A DNA stretch of 26,570 nt from an uncultured Coriobacteriales bacterium (lineage in GTDB: Bacteria; Actinomycetota; Coriobacteriia; Coriobacteriales; UMGS124): assembly GCA_934654475.1 (NCBI GenBank), contig CAKUFZ010000027.1, positions 1-26,570 on the forward strand, given 5' to 3'. Positions 25,614-26,570 of this stretch are shown piece after piece (the stretch's first letter is position 1; each line of letters begins with the position of its first letter). Under the pieces are notes generated by a model. It saw only the letters and a program-made list of their open reading frames with translations, was not told the origin of the DNA and made no database searches. The position numbers and the translations under genes are program-made.

Positions 25614-26255
25614 ATGGGCCACATGTATGTTCCCGGGCAGTCATGCACTGTCGATGAGGCGCTCGATGCGACGTGCGATGCGCTACGCAAGGGGGGCGTG
25701 GCCGTCTTTCCTACCGACACGGTGTATGGAATCGGGTTGTGCGTGTCGGCCTACCCTGATGGCCCGGAGCGTCTCTTTGAAATCAAAAAGCGCGACCATG
25801 CAAAGAAAATTCCCTTGCTGGTATCTTCAGCCGATGCCCTGGGGGAATACGGTCGCGATGTAAACGCACGGGCCTATGCTCTTGCCCGAGCATTTTGGCC
25901 AGGCGGAATGACGCTCATTGTGAAGGCATCTGACAAAGTCCCCGCCGCGTACCAGGGGGATAACGGCACCGTGGCACTGCGTGTTCCTGGACCAAGCATC
26001 GCCCTCGATATCCTTTCTCGCCTTGGCGAGGCCATGGCAGTCACGAGCGCCAACACGAGTGGACTGCCTGCGCCTGCGGATGGCATGCAGATAGAAGAAG
26101 AAATCGCCAGGCAAGTGGACGCTGTTATCTGCGCTGGCGCAACGCGCTGCGGCGAGGCGTCTACCATCGTAGATTGCACACGGGAAACGCCTTGCATAGT
26201 GAGGGTTGGTGCCGTGCCGCCTGAAGAAATACTCTCCGTTTGGAAGAACGCCTAG
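25614..26255 (+). CDS. tsaC: L-threonylcarbamoyladenylate synthase (TsaC/YwlC-type)
   Basis: This enzyme makes threonylcarbamoyl-AMP from threonine, bicarbonate and ATP for the t6A modification of ANN-decoding tRNAs. The 213-aa protein is the short YrdC-domain form without the Sua5 C-terminal domain. Signature residues are T34-DTVYG39, the K59-R60...K64-K65-I-P67 nucleotide-binding segment, and SANTSG later in the fold. The start at 25614 is close behind prmC with GGGA upstream; an ATG three codons later is possible. It is the last gene of the prfA-prmC-tsaC unit. Confidence 0.94.
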   Translation: MGHMYVPGQSCTVDEALDATCDALRKGGVAVFPTDTVYGIGLCVSAYPDGPERLFEIKKRDHAKKIPLLVSSADALGEYGRDVNARAYALARAFWPGGMTLIVKASDKVPAAYQGDNGTVALRVPGPSIALDILSRLGEAMAVTSANTSGLPAPADGMQIEEEIARQVDAVICAGATRCGEASTIVDCTRETPCIVRVGAVPPEEILSVWKNA

Positions 26256-26288
26256 CTATATAGCGACAGAAAAAGAGTAGCAGTGCCC

Positions 26289-26323
26289 AAGGAGCCCGTT
26301 TCCCAGATGGGGGCGGGCTTCTT
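26289..26323 (+). terminator. Probable terminator after tsaC
   Basis: AGCCCG (26293-26298) pairs with CGGGCT (26314-26319), with additional CCC/GGG pairing inside, and a CTTCTTACGTT tail that is moderately T-rich. It is 35-65 bp past the tsaC stop. The stem is interrupted, so confidence is moderate. Confidence 0.5.
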
Positions 26324-26570
26324 ACGTTATACGGGTCGTCGCAAGGCTGGAGCGGGCAGTTTTCTCGGCACCGCCGCCTGTCGCTGCGGAAGCGGCGCAG
26401 GCGTCCTTGGAAAACTGCCTAAACAATTATTATCCCCCGACTTGTGTCCATCCTGTGCACGTGCCGATACACGCTTGCCACCTGCCTGCAGGTGCGTGTA
26501 TAGTTCTCCCTCGCGCCGCACCCCAGTCGATGCGGCCGCGCGAACCCCGAGAACCGGATACTGCGGAAGA
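26324..26570. other. Non-coding end of window with two strong hairpins
   Basis: No convincing gene is present in these ~250 bases. Two sizeable hairpins are seen. In the first, GGCAGTTTTC (26355-26364) pairs with GAAAACTGCC (26410-26419), enclosing a GC-rich inner hairpin capped by GGAA. In the second, ATACACG (26467-26473) pairs with CGTGTAT (26495-26501), enclosing CACCTG/CAGGTG. The sequence may be a leader of a gene beyond the window or part of a structured RNA. It does not match SRP RNA, tmRNA, RNase P or 5S patterns that I can recognise. Confidence 0.5.

Noticed and set aside
26355..26419. SRP (4.5S) RNA, suggested by the GGAA tetraloop
   Set aside because: The conserved helix 8 sequence around the tetraloop (asymmetric loop AGCAGCC) is not present.
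1..26570. CRISPR array, insertion sequence, prophage, toxin-antitoxin or defence island
   Set aside because: No regularly spaced repeats, transposase or integrase motifs, tRNA-att duplications or defence-gene signatures were seen on either strand.

Overview
The window is dense, high-GC bacterial chromosome. It holds the tail of an rRNA operon followed by about twenty genes, all on the + strand. I infer a member of Coriobacteriia (Actinomycetota, Eggerthella/Slackia/Olsenella-like). The grounds are the GC-rich codon use, a Tat-exported membrane [NiFe] hydrogenase of the anaerobe uptake type, and the gene repertoire. This placement is inference and was not tested by a search.

Layout. 1-~76 is the 3' end of a 23S rRNA, followed by a strong terminator (160-180) with no 5S gene between them. 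181-784 is a long non-coding stretch that turns AT-rich and should hold the promoter region of the hydrogenase operon. 785-5980 is the hydrogenase cluster: small subunit hyaA, large subunit hyaB, cytochrome b hyaC, a strong internal terminator, an unusually long maturation protease hyaD, and a small membrane protein with a possible zinc site. 6093-7559 is an AGCS-type amino acid/cation symporter. 7759-11208 is mfd and 11328-15002 is dnaE.

15167-22525 is a compact histidine operon in the order hisZG-hisD-hisC-hisB-hisH-hisA-hisF-hisI. HisZ and the short-form HisG are joined in one reading frame. hisE and a classical histidinol-phosphatase gene are absent. A PHP-family phosphoesterase follows the operon terminator (22690-23529) and is a reasonable candidate for the missing phosphatase. 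23648-26255 is a translation-related operon, prfA-prmC-tsaC, in which PrmC is expected to methylate the GGQ glutamine of the neighbouring RF1. 26256-26570 is non-coding and contains three hairpins, two of them strong.

How the parts work together. The hydrogenase would oxidise H2 at the outer face of the cytoplasmic membrane and pass electrons through FeS clusters and cytochrome b to (mena)quinone. Within the window, HyaD finishes the large subunit; the Hyp maturation proteins must be encoded elsewhere. The his cluster supplies every step from ATP/PRPP to histidinal/histidine except PRA-PH (HisE) and an assigned histidinol phosphatase. I found no mobile element, CRISPR array, phage gene or defence system. 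Most of the window is ordinary core genome. The most notable points are the HisZ-HisG fusion, a probable cysteine fourth ligand to the medial FeS cluster of HyaA, the extended HyaD, and the unassigned membrane protein at the end of the hydrogenase cluster.
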